Source: Eudromia elegans (Eukaryota > Chordata > Aves > Tinamiformes > Tinamidae). Taken from it: a DNA stretch of 64,000 nt. Where the stretch lies: assembly GCA_003342815.1 (NCBI GenBank), contig PTEX01000273.1, positions 675,528-739,527 on the forward strand, in the 5' to 3' direction. Shown here piece after piece: positions 39,329 through 53,300 of the stretch. Under the pieces are notes generated by a model, which worked only from the letters and a program-made list of their open reading frames with translations, searched no databases and was not told the DNA's origin. How positions within the stretch are numbered: position 1 is the stretch's first letter; every line of letters begins with the position of its first letter. The position numbers and the translations under genes were made by a program.

Positions 39329-42300
39329 TGGCCCAGTACTCTGCAGTCTCGCAAAGCTGAACTGTACTAAGTAAGATAGTGCTCTCTGGTACCTCTTGCA
39401 CTTTCACCTTCTTTATCACTGTTTTCCAGTGTTTTCTGACCAGTGTCACATACATTACTAATATCTGATGTTGTTTAACTAAGCTTGAAAGTTTCTTATG
39501 TGATAAGGTAGGCTTGTAGGTATGTGCTGACCTTCTTGCTTAAATCTATGTACTCAGATGTAATATGTGCAGAGAGTGTAACTCCTTGGTGGCAGAATTC
39601 AGATTTGCTTTATAGTTTTTTTTTCCTTGCACTCTGAAAATTTAGGATATTTTTCTCATATTTTTGTTAAGATATTTTTTCAGCTGTATTTACCATACCT
39701 GTTTTGCCAAAATTCTTTCTATGAAGCAGGAGTACCAGCAAATATGAGTTCGTAACAGTGAAACACAGCTTACAAGCAAGTTGCAAGTTTTATCTATCTG
39801 TGATGTGAAATTTTGCACATTCCTGTCTCTTCTTACATGTTTATTATCCCTACAAAAGAGGAGGAAGAATTAATACAGGGAGAGGAAAACTGGAAAGTAT
39901 GAGGAATCTACAACATGGCTCTGTGAAGGTCTTGCACAAAACGGAAGCTAGGAAATGTAGTTAAATTCTTTGTAATGTGCCTAATGTAACATTACAATTA
40001 GAGTAATTAACTATGATGCAGTGCTCTCAAACTAAATGTATTCAAAATACTAGGGGGACACATTCACTTTTATAAACACTGTTTTGGTTCAGGTGGGGAG
40101 GGAGATTAGATCTCCTAATATTCCAGTTATTCTTAATTGTCTTCTAAGATCAATTCATTTTTTTTTGTCTCAGAGCCGACTAGTTCAAACAATTCAAAGA
40201 GATATAAAAATTATATCCTATACCTATGCGTGCACAACAAAAGGCAGCAAACATGGATCTTTCTTTTCTGCAAATACTTGACTGTATGTGTCAAGGGTAT
40301 TTTTTGTTTGTTTGTTTTAAGTATTGCTTCAAGTTTTTGGTGAATGTGCCTCTTCTAATGTGAAATTGTAGATGAAAAAAATCAGAAATTTTTGAATACT
40401 ATTTACAGGCTTTTTTGACCTTTTGCACTGTTGTGTGATAGTCATACTGAAACTGAGCAATACTGAATTCTCAAAACTGATAAGCAGGAATCCTAGTCCA
40501 CTCCTAGATTTTCCTTTCAACACTGCTTGGTTCCCCCAGCAAGCCCATCCATACTGGTTTGGTGTGAGGACTGCAAAACGCGCCCTTTACGTTTCTTAAC
40601 CGACAGCATTCCCAGCTGCGCACAGCTACCGGCAGAGGAAGGATGACACAGTACTGACGTGGTCCTGTAGTGGGGCTTCCCACAATGTTCATCTCCAGTG
40701 ACTTGCAGGCAGGGCTCACACTAATAGAAATACATGGGCCTCGGTGTCCACCTGATTAGCAGGGGCAGCAGGAGTTTATTAAGGAATGTTTGTGAGGCAC
40801 TTTGCCGCTGCTGAAGGATGCTTAATTGTGTGTGAGACTAGAAGGCTGTTGCTGCCTACACAAAGTTAAGGATAAACTTAAAGCTGCATTTCTACTGTAA
40901 CAATTTATCAACAGGATTATCTGTGTGCATCAATTTAGTTCATGCTGTACCTTCACCCCTCAATATATGCAAGCTAATGAGAACAGGGAGACTTTTATGT
41001 TTAAGATATATAAGGTATCCAGACTAGCAGGCTTGCTGTAATTTTTCACACCCATGGTAGCTTTTCATGCACCTATTCCATTAAACAGCATTTTCCCAAG
41101 CTAACGGATACAGTCAGCAAGACGATCTCATTTCACAGTCTTCATGTACAAATGGCAGTATGAGCTGCAGCATCCTCCTGGGAGATGAAATTTGGGCTTG
41201 GTATCTGGTCCAGCATAGAGAGAGAGAATCAAGTCCCCAGCTGCTGCTTGCCTCCCTGTGCAGCAGGGAAGAAGCCTCCCCAGTGGAGGATGCTGATTCT
41301 CTCCTGTCAGAAAGCAGTTCTTAACAGGCTGTGATCTCTCCTTGGGGAGGGGAAGACTGACACTCTCAGGCCAGATGTCTAAGTAGTCTGTTTTTAAGGC
41401 AGTAGTGAACTCCTCAGCAGAAACCACTTGTACAGCGGCAGTGAATTGCAATCCTAGAGGCTTCTTAGTGCTTCCTCTGAATCTCATGAAACACAAATAT
41501 TGTCTGGGTTTTATGAATATCATAGTAGTGACAACAAGAGCCATGAAGTTCACCTCATTATCTGCTTCCTGAGATGCTAATGAGCAGCAGGAAAAAGTAT
41601 TCCCTTCATAATGAAGGACTTCAGCAACACTGTCTGTTTACTGTAAAAGCTGAATAATTTAGAGCTGTGTGATTTATTTCAACAAACTGGATATCCATGT
41701 GAAAAAGCTATGGATTTGGAAAAGCCTGTGCTAAATTTAAATTTTTTATGCTGGTGTCCATGCTATCTCAGACTTTCAGCAGCATCACTTGTGATTTAAT
41801 TCTAAGTAGATATTCCTTAATCTCCCCCTCTTCCTCCTTACTGACAGTAAGGTGCATGGTCAACAGGAGTGGTTTTAGATGCTTGTTCACAGAATGTAAA
41901 GAGCACCCAGTCAGCAGACCCAGCTCCTCAGCTTTTGTAGCTATTTTGGATCCAGGCTCATAATGTATTTTCATGTCTGTGTGATGTATGGATATTTGTA
42001 TAATTTAGGAAAGCAGTGGGTATGGTACATTTATATATATGTACACATATATGTATATTTTGTAAAATATTTTTTGAGTGGTCAGTCTGAAGGAAAATAG
42101 ACAGCAATTGATGAAGCAGCTTAAGTCACTTCAGCTCAGACGTCTAATTAAGTAGATGAGTCAGATGTGATTCATAATACAAACAGTATTTATCATTCAT
42201 TATTCAGTGGAATTTTAGTATTTGGTAAATTCTCATTTCTAAAGTAAAAGAAAAAGTTGTCCTTTGGATTTATTCTGCTATTGAGTTGTCTGGAATTCAT

Positions 42301-42876
42301 ATAATTTGTATGGCCTAGGTATAAAAAGGAGGGGGAAAAAAAGGCAAGAAGTTCAAGTGTTCAACCTTACTCTGACAGGTTGTGCAGCATATTCTGCAGA
42401 TAAGAATGCAAATATAAAAAACATTTAGCTGTCTCTAAATGTGGGCTGGAACATAGGACTTCCAATATATAGTAACAGGAGAAGCAACAGGGAAGACTTT
42501 CTCTTACCATGGCATGATGCCTCTTGTTAAAAGAGCAACTGCCTCAAACTGCAACTTCAGAAATTTTGGTGTGAGATGGCTAAATTAATCAGTTAAAATT
42601 ATTTGCTATTAGTCTACCAGTAGAAAGAAATTGTTATACAAACTTCTTGGTGCTTCAGTTTATCATTGCCTAACAGTCTTTAATTAAATACAGTAGTGAA
42701 GAGAGCTTTTTCAGAAAGCCATATAGGATTTTTCTCTGAAATGTCCTGACATGTTGCTGTTAAAAAAAGACTTAAAGTGTAGTGGTTCTCTTCGATAATA
42801 GCAGAAGCAGCTGAGGAAGACGCTCTTCTGAATGCAGCTACTTTATTGATGCCCTGTGCTTAGAGTTAAAATTTGT

Positions 42877-42914
42877 AAGTGCTTGTCTACAAATTTAGTG
42901 ATTTGTAAGCACTT
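42877..42914. repeat. Hairpin-forming inverted repeat with 4-nt bulge
   Basis: AAGTGCTT + GTCT + ACAAAT (42877-42894) pairs with ATTTGTAAGCACTT (42901-42914), giving a 14-bp stem with a GTCT bulge and a six-base loop. No further flanking pairing. Could arise by chance in AT-rich DNA. Confidence 0.7.
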
Positions 42915-43369
42915 CATAGCCAGGCATGATCAGCATTAACATTGTGTAACAGGCCTCCATGAAGCCTGTCTCTTTTCTGTCTCTTTAGTTGTAGTAAAAC
43001 ACACTTCAAATGTGGGGGAAGTTTGCTTTGCTTTGTTTTTGAAAATATATTATTAGGGCAGGCATATCAAGAGAGTTTTTAGCTCAGGCTTATAACTGGT
43101 TCTTTCATATATCTAATTAGAAACCTTTCAGAGAAAGTCTGAAACTCTGTGAATCCACTTTTGATATTTTTCACATGATGAATTTGGTGTTCAGTTACTA
43201 TTGAGATTAGCTGTAATTTTTAGGATTGTAAAAGCCTTCTGTTAATTGGTGACTTGTGGAGTACTCGGCATTTTAAACAGTGGTATGAATTTTGATAATG
43301 GCCACTGGTTTCTCTTGTTTCCAAATTGAAATGGAATGTTCTCAAAACTACAAAATCAATTGTGAAAGG

Positions 43370-43495
43370 TAATTATGATGGAATGAATTTAGCTGGAGGT
43401 AATTATAGCATGAGATTGGCTATCCAGGCAATTAGTAACTAATTATGTGAACTGGAATTCTGTTGGAGAATGATTAATCTTAAAATAAATTATCT
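43370..43495. promoter_or_regulatory. Cluster of homeodomain-type TAATTA sites
   Basis: TAATTA occurs at 43370, 43400 and 43440, with GATTAATC near 43472, CAATTAG near 43429 and AAATTAT near 43487. TAATTA is the core bound by many Antp-, paired- and LIM-class homeodomains. The cluster lies in low-repeat sequence, as seen in conserved developmental enhancers. AT-richness raises the chance rate, so this is a weak call. Confidence 0.3.
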
Positions 43496-44644
43496 TTTAT
43501 TCTATGTTTGCCCATCTACTACGCTGACTATTGTTCGTTAATCTTCATGCAAAGAGTCAATTACTTTGTCTCATATATGAATGCCATTTTTCTTAGAAAT
43601 CTTGTAGTTCCCTACAATACCTGTTTCATTTCTTCCAGTCTTTGGCATTAATACACTACTAGCAGTTCACTTGCATAGGAGAAAACTTGGGAGTCAAAAT
43701 CAAAAGGGAAAATAAGGTATTATGTGAAAAGAAACATGTTGGCAAAACCTTGTAAAAGCTAAATAAAATCAGCTTTTCTTTTTGATTCCAATTTTACTGC
43801 AAGCGGTGTAACTGTTGTGTGTTATAGTAGGTGACATATAGCTTTCAATGTAAGGTACCAATTACTTCTGCCTCTTAAGTTTTACCTAAACACTAGAATT
43901 AAAAAGCTAGGGGTCTGCTTTGATTTTGCCTATGTTTACCTCAACCTTCCCCCTTAAACTCTCATAGATAATAGTTTAGATACATCAATCTTTTTTTCTT
44001 GAAAATAAGACCTTTAGTTCTTTAAAGTTATTTATATGTGTGATTAAATGAATCGCTGATGGATAATGCTACATTTTCATATGAACTGTTAAATTACATT
44101 AGAATAGTCATGCTTAAAAAAAGAGGGTGTGTGTGTGAGGAATTAGCAAATAAATGGCTGCTATTCCCTATAAAACTAAGTTGTCTTTCATCTGGAATCA
44201 GACATTGGGATGTTTTGTAGCTGAGCAGCCCAAATAGCAACATCTGAAGAGTCGGGGAGAGCGTGCTTTCCACCTCCTCTCACGCTGCTTCTCACTCTGC
44301 TGAATGTATGGGCTCTTAGAAATTCTGATGCGTCTGCTGAAACAAAGTGTGTGTTTGGGGAAGGTATACGGGATAAAATGTTTGAGACTAATATTTGGCC
44401 CAAACTAATTGGAGCCACATGGAGCCACATCTGGTTCCTATGCTGCTTTCTTCCAAGTCAGTCAAAAGATTTTGAAAGTTTTTGGATGTCACATGTATGT
44501 CTATGTCTAAAAGATAAATTGCACTTATCTTTTTGAGAGCTTTGATCTATGGGGGGATAATGATAAACGACTCTTGAGTCTACCGTAATTCAATGAAATT
44601 TTACTCTCTTTACTGTAAAGAGTTGAAGAACTACATAGCCATAA

Positions 44645-45090
44645 TCATGGAATTATAGAATGGTTAAGTTAGAAGGGACCTCTGGAGGTCATCTAGGCCA
44701 AACCCCCATGCTCCAGCAGGGACCCCTAGAGCACGTGGCACAGGGTAGCATCCAGGCAGGTCTGGAAGATCCTCAGAGAAGGAGACTCCACAACCTCTCT
44801 GGGCAGCCTGTGCCAGGGCTCTGTCAGCCTCACAGGAAAGATCTTCCTCACATGGACATGGAACTTCCCATGTTTCACCTTGTACCTGTTACCCCTTGTC
44901 CTGTCACTGGCCTCCACCAAGAAGAGTTTGGTCCCTTCTTCCCTAAAATTATTCTTCTGGTATTTATACATATTAACCAGATCTCCTTTCAGTTTTCTTT
45001 TCTCCAGGCTAAACAGGCCCAGCTCATTTAATCTTTGCTCATACAGTAGATGCTTCAATCCCTTAATTACCTTCTTTGTTCTACACTGGA
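44645..45090 (-). mobile_element. CR1 LINE 3' region with open ORF2 C-terminus, minus orientation
   Basis: From the left, in antisense: TAGAATGGTTAAG, GAAGGGACCTCTGGAGGTCATC, GGAGACTCCACAACCTCTCTGGG, TGTACCTGTTACCCCTTGTCC and TTTCTTTTCTCCAGGCTAAAC. These are classic CR1 landmarks. Read on the minus strand, the ORF2 C-terminus is open from about 45095 to a stop at 44726. It shows the conserved words LFSLEKR, SDRTRGN, KIFPVR and LPREVVESPSL, which follow the reverse transcriptase domain in CR1. The 3' UTR (44645-44725) contains the TAGATGACCTCCAG-type hallmark. The element is 5'-truncated, so the polymerase catalytic core is absent and it cannot move by itself. Confidence 0.95.
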
Positions 45091-47332
45091 ATAATATGAA
45101 GGTGTGACTAAATGCTGTTTGAACTTCAAGGTGGAGTTTGATTAGTATTGTGAAAAAGCAGCAATTTGGTTTAGGGAGACTCCACTGAGAGAGGTCACTG
45201 TTAACACATTGAGTTGCTACTAGATAAATACAGTTCTTTTGATATGCTAACAAAATAACTTTTTCAAGCACAAGAAAAATCTGATGGAAATTAACAAGAC
45301 AGTTCCATTTATCAGTTGTTCTGTACCCAAAAAGAAAAAAAAGCTAGTAACGTTTTGTTTTGTTACTGTTTTGCAGCTGCAATATTGAGCATTTATATAT
45401 CTCTTTCCATTTAAAATGCTATTTGTAATATCCTGAAAACGTATAGAGTTTTTATTAAGAACTAGGTACCTAGCAATTGTTCAAAATACAAAATAATTTC
45501 ACAAACAGTATGTGAATGCTACTGCTTTTGCAATTATAGGTCATCTATCTAGCAGTAAATGTGATGTGAATTTAAATTTCAACTTTCCCTTACTGTGCAC
45601 AACAGTGGAAAATGCAAATCTACCAGTTCAAATAAGCAGCTGGAGAATACTTTGTGGGGAGAAGTTCCTTCCCAGGAATTGTTTGGACCTTTTGGATATG
45701 CCCTTTACTGAGAGGACGGCAGGGTGAGAACTGTCTGACAAACTTTTCCTTTGAAGTTTTCTGGTTTACTGAAAGTCTTCCACAAGAAAGCAAACTCTGT
45801 GTGGGTAGATTTCCTGCAGTTTCATTAACTTTTTGTCCTGCAACCTGTGTGCCAGGCTGCTTTGGCCTTCCATGTCCTCTGTCAAGTAGTGAGCCAGGTT
45901 ATGCCTCATGATAAGTGTCTGGATTTTTTTTCCAAAATAGAAATAAACTAAACTTCAAAATACAAAATTGTGTTTTTGCTAGGAACTGACATATTCCTGG
46001 TTCTAACTTCTGATATTTCCCAAGTATTAAAATAATCTAAATCATTTGTATGAGGGGTATAGAACTCACCTCTATTGTGAGCAAGCTCTATTGTGTCATT
46101 GGTTGCAGAAACTTTGTTTTCTAACAGAAAACAGTGTATTTGCCTCTGTTAAATAATGTCCTGCAAGCGATAAAACTCCTGTGGTCAAAAGAGATTTTTT
46201 TTGTTTGTTTTACTAGTGAGCAAGTGTAAACAATCATAAGGGTATTTTTTTTGTTTGTTGAAGATAGCTGAAAGCTTGTACGGACTTCATTCATAGCACC
46301 GTAGAAGCTAATTTCCAGGTCATAATCAAACATTATTGGGTTTTATTTATTTATTTTAGCAATTGCTTAGGGACTTTCCAAGGAAGCTGAAGATGTCAGC
46401 AGATAAGCCAAGTAATAGTTGTTCTCCCCAAAAGAGCCTGCAAATAAGTCATGGCATGTAGCAGTCAGGAATGAAAATAACAGGAGAGACGTAGGTTGAG
46501 GTCTGGAAAGTCATGTCCATATTTGAATTAATTTTGTTTCACTTATTTTTGTAATTGGAGACTTTTGAGAGCTTAGGAAAATGAACTTCATATGAACTCT
46601 GAATTCTTTGGGTGCCCAATGGCTTAGCTGTAAGGCTCAAGCTGCACGCAATTGCAAAGACTAAATATATTAGTGTGTCAAGAAATATTGCTTGCATCTT
46701 TTTACATAGTTTTTTCCTATTAAAATATCAAGAGAAAATCCTTGAGGTCTGGAATAATCATTTTGCGTGGGTCCTTAGGAAAGAAAGGAAACTTAGGAGC
46801 AAATTCAAGTTTCAGATCCTTCATATTTGGCTGCTATTGAAAGCAAGCACAAGGTTCAATACTAAAGTCTAGCAAAGTCACTGTAAGATTACAGCATCAA
46901 TATTTTGATTACTGATAATAAATCTCATCTTCAGTAATGATTAGTCCTTGACCTTATGTTCAAAAACTGTGTGGGGAGAAAATAATTCTTTAATTATGCT
47001 TTAGTTTCCATAGGCATATCAGTGGAGGAGAGACTAGCAATATGCTCATCTTCCACCTGTGTGGGCTCTGAGTTGTTGTGAGACTCTTTCCTAGTAGCCA
47101 GTATTTAGTGGGACTTTAAAATCTTTACAAAAATACAGTTCTCTACTTCTGAAGTCATAAAGGTTAAAGGGAATTTTCTCTCCTTGTGTAGTTCTCTCCT
47201 TCAGTAGTTTTCACAAGTAGCTTAATATATGGCAGACCTAAGAATGATTAAAAAGTTTCAGGATGTTAGTAGGCTGTAAAGGATCTAACTCCGTGAATCT
47301 GGAAAATTGGGAAAGCCAAAGCTCTTTCTCAG

Positions 47333-47349
47333 AAAAAAAAAAAAAAAAA
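47333..47349. repeat. Poly-A run (17 A)
   Basis: Seventeen consecutive A bases. I see no retroposed gene body just upstream. Confidence 0.9.
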
Positions 47350-50300
47350 GTCTCTCAAACTTACTGCTGCCAGAGGTTGGCAGAAGAGAAATAAAATCAA
47401 GACTTCTTTCTTACTGATATTTTTCATACAGAAGCATCCTTATAGATAAGGGGGAAAGAACTGATTAAGGTGTGTGTACGTACATATGCATATAAAATTT
47501 TGTGAGGATTATTTATACCACACTCTGGCTTGGAAAACGGTAGGACACTGTCCTAGCAATTTGAAAAACAAGTGCATTTTTTTCTTCTTTTTAGTTCAGC
47601 TCCTCGCAAGGGAAAAAAAAGAATTTACATTAACTTCAATTTGTTTATTTTCTGTTCATGGAATACACATTCTTACCCAGAATAGTGTTTCAATTATGTA
47701 GAAGCAGAAAGTAGTGTGTGCTAGTGAATGCTTTCTCTACATATCTTTTAAATATTATCTTTCAGCAAAAAATAAAATAATACAGTGATACTTCCTCTTC
47801 TCTGCTCCTAAAAATGATAGTTTCAAGTGATTCAGGAATGGATTTTGAATGGTAGAAGTGCAATAGTCTAATTTTTTTAAAAAAACCAACCAAACAAAAA
47901 ACTGACAATAGAAACTTCTGTTAGAAACAGCACCCACTGATATATTAATGAGGCTTGTAATAAGCCATCTGAAGCTCGTTTAGAGAAATGAGTTAGAAAT
48001 AGTGTGAAAAAAGAACATTAAAGACATCTGGCCATGGGCAACCTCTGTGTAACAGATGACACCATGAAAGTCTTAGCTCTGCCTTGCATCGTTTTATCAA
48101 TGGTCTCATCTGAAGGCTTTTTTTCTGAATGTTGTATACTTTCGAACTTTGTCACATCTGGTTTATTCATGTACTCCCAAATTGTAGTTTAAGCTTGCTT
48201 CATTAAATATACAATCAGCAGGAAAGCCTGATGTATCAGCTATGGATGTTACTTCATGGATCATTTGACTTGTCTGCTCACTTAGTTTTGACTGAGACTC
48301 AGTAGTATATGCCTACACTGGTAGGAATATGATTCGCTTAGAATATGGTAGGACACTGGTGCAGTTCTAGTGTCTAACTAACTTAGTTTCAAGCAAATAA
48401 AATATAAGATCCAATATGGTTATGAAGGTTTAGTAGGTCTACAGCATACCAGTGTTTTGAGAGTGTTAGAGAATCAGGGAGTTAGTACTACCAACCCAAC
48501 TAACTTATTTAATGGGATGTCATTGGGGAAAAAAAAAAGACTGAAACAGTTAATAGAACAATTCTTAAGTATGAAGTGGTTTCACTCTGAGGTCATCAAA
48601 CTTGAAGGAAAAGGCATGGAAAAGCGTGAGGGAAAAAGAAGTAAGTTGCTAGTGCAATTTTTTTTAAAGGATCCCTCCTGAGATTTACACTTTGCATTAT
48701 TTTCTTGGCAGAAAACACAGGTGTGTGCTCACGATACGTGTTTGTGTATGTGTCTTAGATGGAGCAGGACTGTAATAAAGTTCAGTAAAACTTAAAAGAA
48801 CAAAAGGCAAGGGCATGAGCTTAACCTAATCCATGAATTTCTGCAACTTTCACTGAAATGAAAAAGGAGAAGGACGCAAGTGATCCCAAAATAAACGTGT
48901 GTTGCAACCTTGAAGTATCAAGTATCAAATGTAACTGAGGTAGTATTGTTGACATTACACAGAGAGGACAAAATCTCGTCTGTGGTATGGCAAAGTTTCT
49001 GTGAAAGGATAGAGCTATAGTAAATGTAGAGATGGTTGCTAATGGTAACAGGGGAGAACAGCTCTTAAGGGAAAAAAAATGAAAGTATGGCTTAGTTGAC
49101 CAAAAACAGTGCTGAAAGGGCTTGAGATCCTTAAGGACCTCTACTAATGATAGAAGACTGTATGAGTGTTGAGTGTGCATATTATATAGGAACATCCTGA
49201 GAGTTTTTTGAGATGCAATTTGATTTAGTTTATAGAGAAGACTATATAACATGTTTTCTATTGTAGCACCATAGTCAAATGTAGCACTTTTTTTTCTGTG
49301 AAAAGGCAGAATACATCAGCCCATACTAGTGTCCTTGAGGAGCTCTTTTTTGGAGCACAATTGGGACCAATTAGCTTTACTTTCTCTTAAAATACATATG
49401 CTCTGTGAGACTCCAAAGAAAGGTCAAAATTGTTATGGCGATACTGTCATCTGTACAGGAATCTGGAAAGAATCTTTGGATTTTGCAGGTGTAAAACTAC
49501 AAGTTTCTTAATTTATGTATATGTAGAAATTGGTTGTGTTTTAATTTTTGTACCTTATTTTGAAAGAGTCCCTAGCACCTTTACTGTTTCCAATTCCTAG
49601 TCTGCATCTGACTCTTTACTGACAACTTGTCTGACACATTTGAGCTTATTATGCCTCTACACACATTAAATAATGCCTGGGGACTTTCCAAATTCTTTCA
49701 CGTGTATCAAAATATACTCTGCGGAAAAGCTACATATTGCGTGCAGAAGTAGAAAATAAAGCTCTTCAGTCTTAAGTTATGTAAAATGACCTCAGAGCTG
49801 TATGATACTGTATGCTAGAGTGTATTTAAGCCTCTGCTAACTTGTTTCAAGCATTGGTTCATTTATATTTACTGTTTGTTTATCCATGAGTATTTTGTGG
49901 CTTTCCTATTTTGTCTGTTTTACTTCCTGAAGCTATTTAGAGCAATTGCCTTTATTAATTTAAAGCTGTCTCAGAATATTCAGCAGTTGATGTGAGTCTG
50001 TTAATACAAGATATTTTAAATTCAAGATTTTCTTGTTATTTCACTTGTGTTTCGTGGCAAGGAAACCAAATAAACATTGGTACAGCATATGATTTTTAGG
50101 TGTGAGTGAGGCAGAAGCAACAATGTGTCACACATCTAGGAAGTTTAAGGAGACAACTGTCTAGTTGTGGTGGTAGGTAAGTGCAGTGGTGCTTTGTCTG
50201 AAAAGGACAGGACAGAGACCACAATTGTGAGATGCTTTGATTTAGGAAAGGGACAATGTTTATCCCTTTTTTGTATTTGTCAAAACTGGTAGGTGGAAAA

Positions 50301-50375
50301 GTCTTAGTAGCATGAGGAAAAACATTTAGACAGATGAGTTATGCCAGAGGGAAAAAAAATATTTACATTTTTTCC

Positions 50376-50391
50376 TTTTTTTTTTTTTTTT
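50376..50391. repeat. Poly-T run (16 T)
   Basis: Sixteen T bases after a short TTTTTTCC stretch, homopolymer in AT-rich DNA. Confidence 0.9.
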
Positions 50392-53300
50392 CTTAATTGG
50401 GTTATTTTTACTTAGGCCACAGACTTAACAAGAAAAGAAAGCTACCAGTGTCTTCCATGCATCTCCCAGTAATTCCACCACTGGATTAGTTCTTAGTCTT
50501 TGAGAACTAATCAAAGACATTTTAAAAACTTACCTGAATGAAATCTGAAGATATAACACAGAATCAAGGTATTTTCCCAATTTTTACCGTAATTATAGCA
50601 GAAAAGATCAGAGAAATCTTCTTTTTCAGGCAAGTATCATAGGATGATTAAAGAAATGAATGACAGTAATTGTTGCTTACAATGCAATTCTCAAGTTAAA
50701 ATTATCAAGGCAAGACAGAATTATATATGAAGGCTGTATGGTGGACTCTTTCTCCGTTATTGGTTCTAATATATAAATAATATATAAATGAATGAGCTGA
50801 GTGCTAGGGAAAGAAGGCTGTTTGCTGGGCAAATGAACTTTGATATTTTCTGCCATTTAAAGCAAATGCATATTACACAGCAGTCTGAAGTTGTAGAAAG
50901 AAGCCTTATAAGCTTGTCATTTCCAAAGTTCATGTTCAAGTTCATATGATGAGACGGTCAATGGTTCAAAGTCACTCTGGGGATGACATCTGAGTTTCAA
51001 ATGTACACTCTGTGAATTATCCATGAAAGCTACTGTAGCTGTCTTTGCAATATGCTTTTAGTTTGACGTGCATGGTAGAAAGTAGGCACTTTTTTTTTTT
51101 TCTTTTTTAAAAGAATTGACCTTGACTTTGGGGAAGAGTGACAAGAAATAACTTTAATTAAAGTTGATCAGGAAGCATCTTCATTTTCTAACATGTACCT
51201 CATTTTAAAAAACAGATGAAATAGTGAATGTCAGTTTTTAATTGTTCATGATTCTTAGTAGAAAAAAATGGAAAATTTAACGTATTTTGATTTTAAAAAT
51301 ATGAGTTTGTTTTTACATAGTTTTCTCAAAGAAAAATTTCCTCTAGAAATGCAGTTCAGCCAACCAAAGAGAATGTGAGTGGGTAGTTATGCCAAGATAT
51401 GAGCTTTCAATGGGGTTAATAGGTGTCCTTGTAGTTCTATCAAGGTAACAGGAAAAAGAGAAAAAAAAAGAATATGTCTTTTCCTTTCACAAACAATACA
51501 GTGCTGTACTATGACTTTTTTTTTTCCTCCAATCTTGGCTGGAATGTTTCTTCTGAACCTTATTTCACATAAGAAATGGAGTCTCAGCTGTACCAATTAA
51601 TCTTCATTTTTTAAAAGCACAGATTTCACTGAATAAGTGAGTAATTCTAAAAGGAGATTCAATTAAAGGTTTAAGTAGATTCATCCTGATCTGTTCTCAT
51701 TGAGTTCATGACTTGGCAGCAAACCATAGGATAACCCATTCAGTTGAAACGCCCTTTAGAAGCCGTTTAACTGTCTTCAGTTAATACAAAATTATTGGAC
51801 AGTGTTACAGTTAACAACTTCAATATAATTTTCTCTTCTATTATCATTTGACTATGAAAATATTTAATGTAATCTGGAGTTATATTGTTCTGTTCATAAA
51901 ATGCTAGGCAATTAGCCTAGACTCCTTAAACTGACCAAAATAACTTTTTTTCCCCTCTCTCTCTCCTCTCAAATCTGAATTTACTTCTTTTCTCATTGAA
52001 AAGTGTTTCAAGTCCACACGGTGAACTTGTTTCTTTATTGTTACTGGAATAAAAATATGGGAGACTGCACGATATCTACCAAGGGAATATAGTATCATCA
52101 CTATTGTCCACTGCTACGCTAGCCTAGCAAAAGATAAACTGATAATACTGGGTTGCCTAATCATGAAACTTTAAACCAAGAGAATTTGCTCATCTGAGAA
52201 TATTTTATGCATTGATTCTTGACTCCTCTGTTCCAACTTAATGAGAAGAAAACTTTTTTTCAGATGTTTTCAGCTAGAAGCAAGAACAAGTAGACTTGCT
52301 TTTGAGGAAGCTAGACACACTGAAGCTTATGGTCCTAGGAAACTTGAATTAAGTTCAGATAAAATCCTGATGCCTTGAGACAGACCATTCTTTAGTGATC
52401 AGTGACTCAGGTAAAACTTTTTTTTTAGGTGGCCTAGGCTGATTCAATATAGCTATTGGGCATCTGTCTGTATGGATGCTGATATCATCTACAGCCATAC
52501 CAACTAAAAACAGTAGTTACTGCTATGAAATGTGATATAAGGTCTGCTTATGGGTGACTGATCCATTCCGTAACTGTTAAAGCAAAGCATGGTGATGTTT
52601 AAGACAAGGTCTAAAATAGTAGTGTAGCTTCCTAACAGATGCTCTGCTGTTAATCTGATGAGACCAGATGGTTTCTAATCTCTCACCTCTGAGAGAAATT
52701 CTCAAAGAGCCACCAAATTATGTAGGAGAATTTAGGAAAGATGTCTGAGATCTTACTGCTTCACAGTATACAGTGTGGCAAAGTATTCTTAAGGTCACTG
52801 TGATTTCTAGAGTATTTTGTGGATTATGTGGCTATTACAAGTTTCTCCTGTAGCTAAACAATCACTTGCACAGCATTTGCTTCTCTCTTAAAATGTTGTA
52901 GATATTAAAAAAATAACAAAAAATAAACAAAACGCCCTTCCCTCAGATGTTAGTTGACACCAACTTCATCAGTTGAAGAATTGGGAAGGAGAAAGTGATT
53001 AGAGCTTTAACATACACAAAAATATATTTTCCTTCCTGAAAGGATTAAACGTTAGAAGGAAACCTTCTGCCCAAACTCCACTGAATGAGTGAAGCAGGTT
53101 CTGACTGACCATGGGTAGAAGGCATGCTTTAAATCTAGACACCTTGCTATAGCTCTTGCGATTAGACAGAAAGACATCTTAAATGCTATCCGGATGGTCC
53201 TGATATGATAAAATGTTATCAGAGTAAAAAGGTTGTGCTTTAATTCCTCTAGCTCTATTGCTGTATTATAGACAAGTCTTCATTCTAAAGATGTGAGACC

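Larger units (their letters stand above)
37886..44644. other. Non-coding DNA, no gene recognised
   Basis: Mostly AT-rich. Contains TA/TG microsatellites at 38008-38042 and 42028-42060, a 14-bp tandem duplication at 39301-39328 and a hairpin at 42877-42914. Minus-strand frame 41128-41553 (141 codons) has no recognisable domain. Confidence 0.5.

Noticed and set aside
41128-41553. 141-codon minus-strand frame in a slightly GC-richer patch.
   Set aside because: No known domain or transposon similarity recognised; would need conservation to be taken seriously.
44660-45031. 123-codon plus-strand frame.
   Set aside because: It is the antisense of a CR1 ORF2 fragment.
48821-49252. 143-codon minus-strand frame.
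   Set aside because: Composition follows the local DNA; rich in Ser/Leu/Phe from T-rich sequence; no family recognised.
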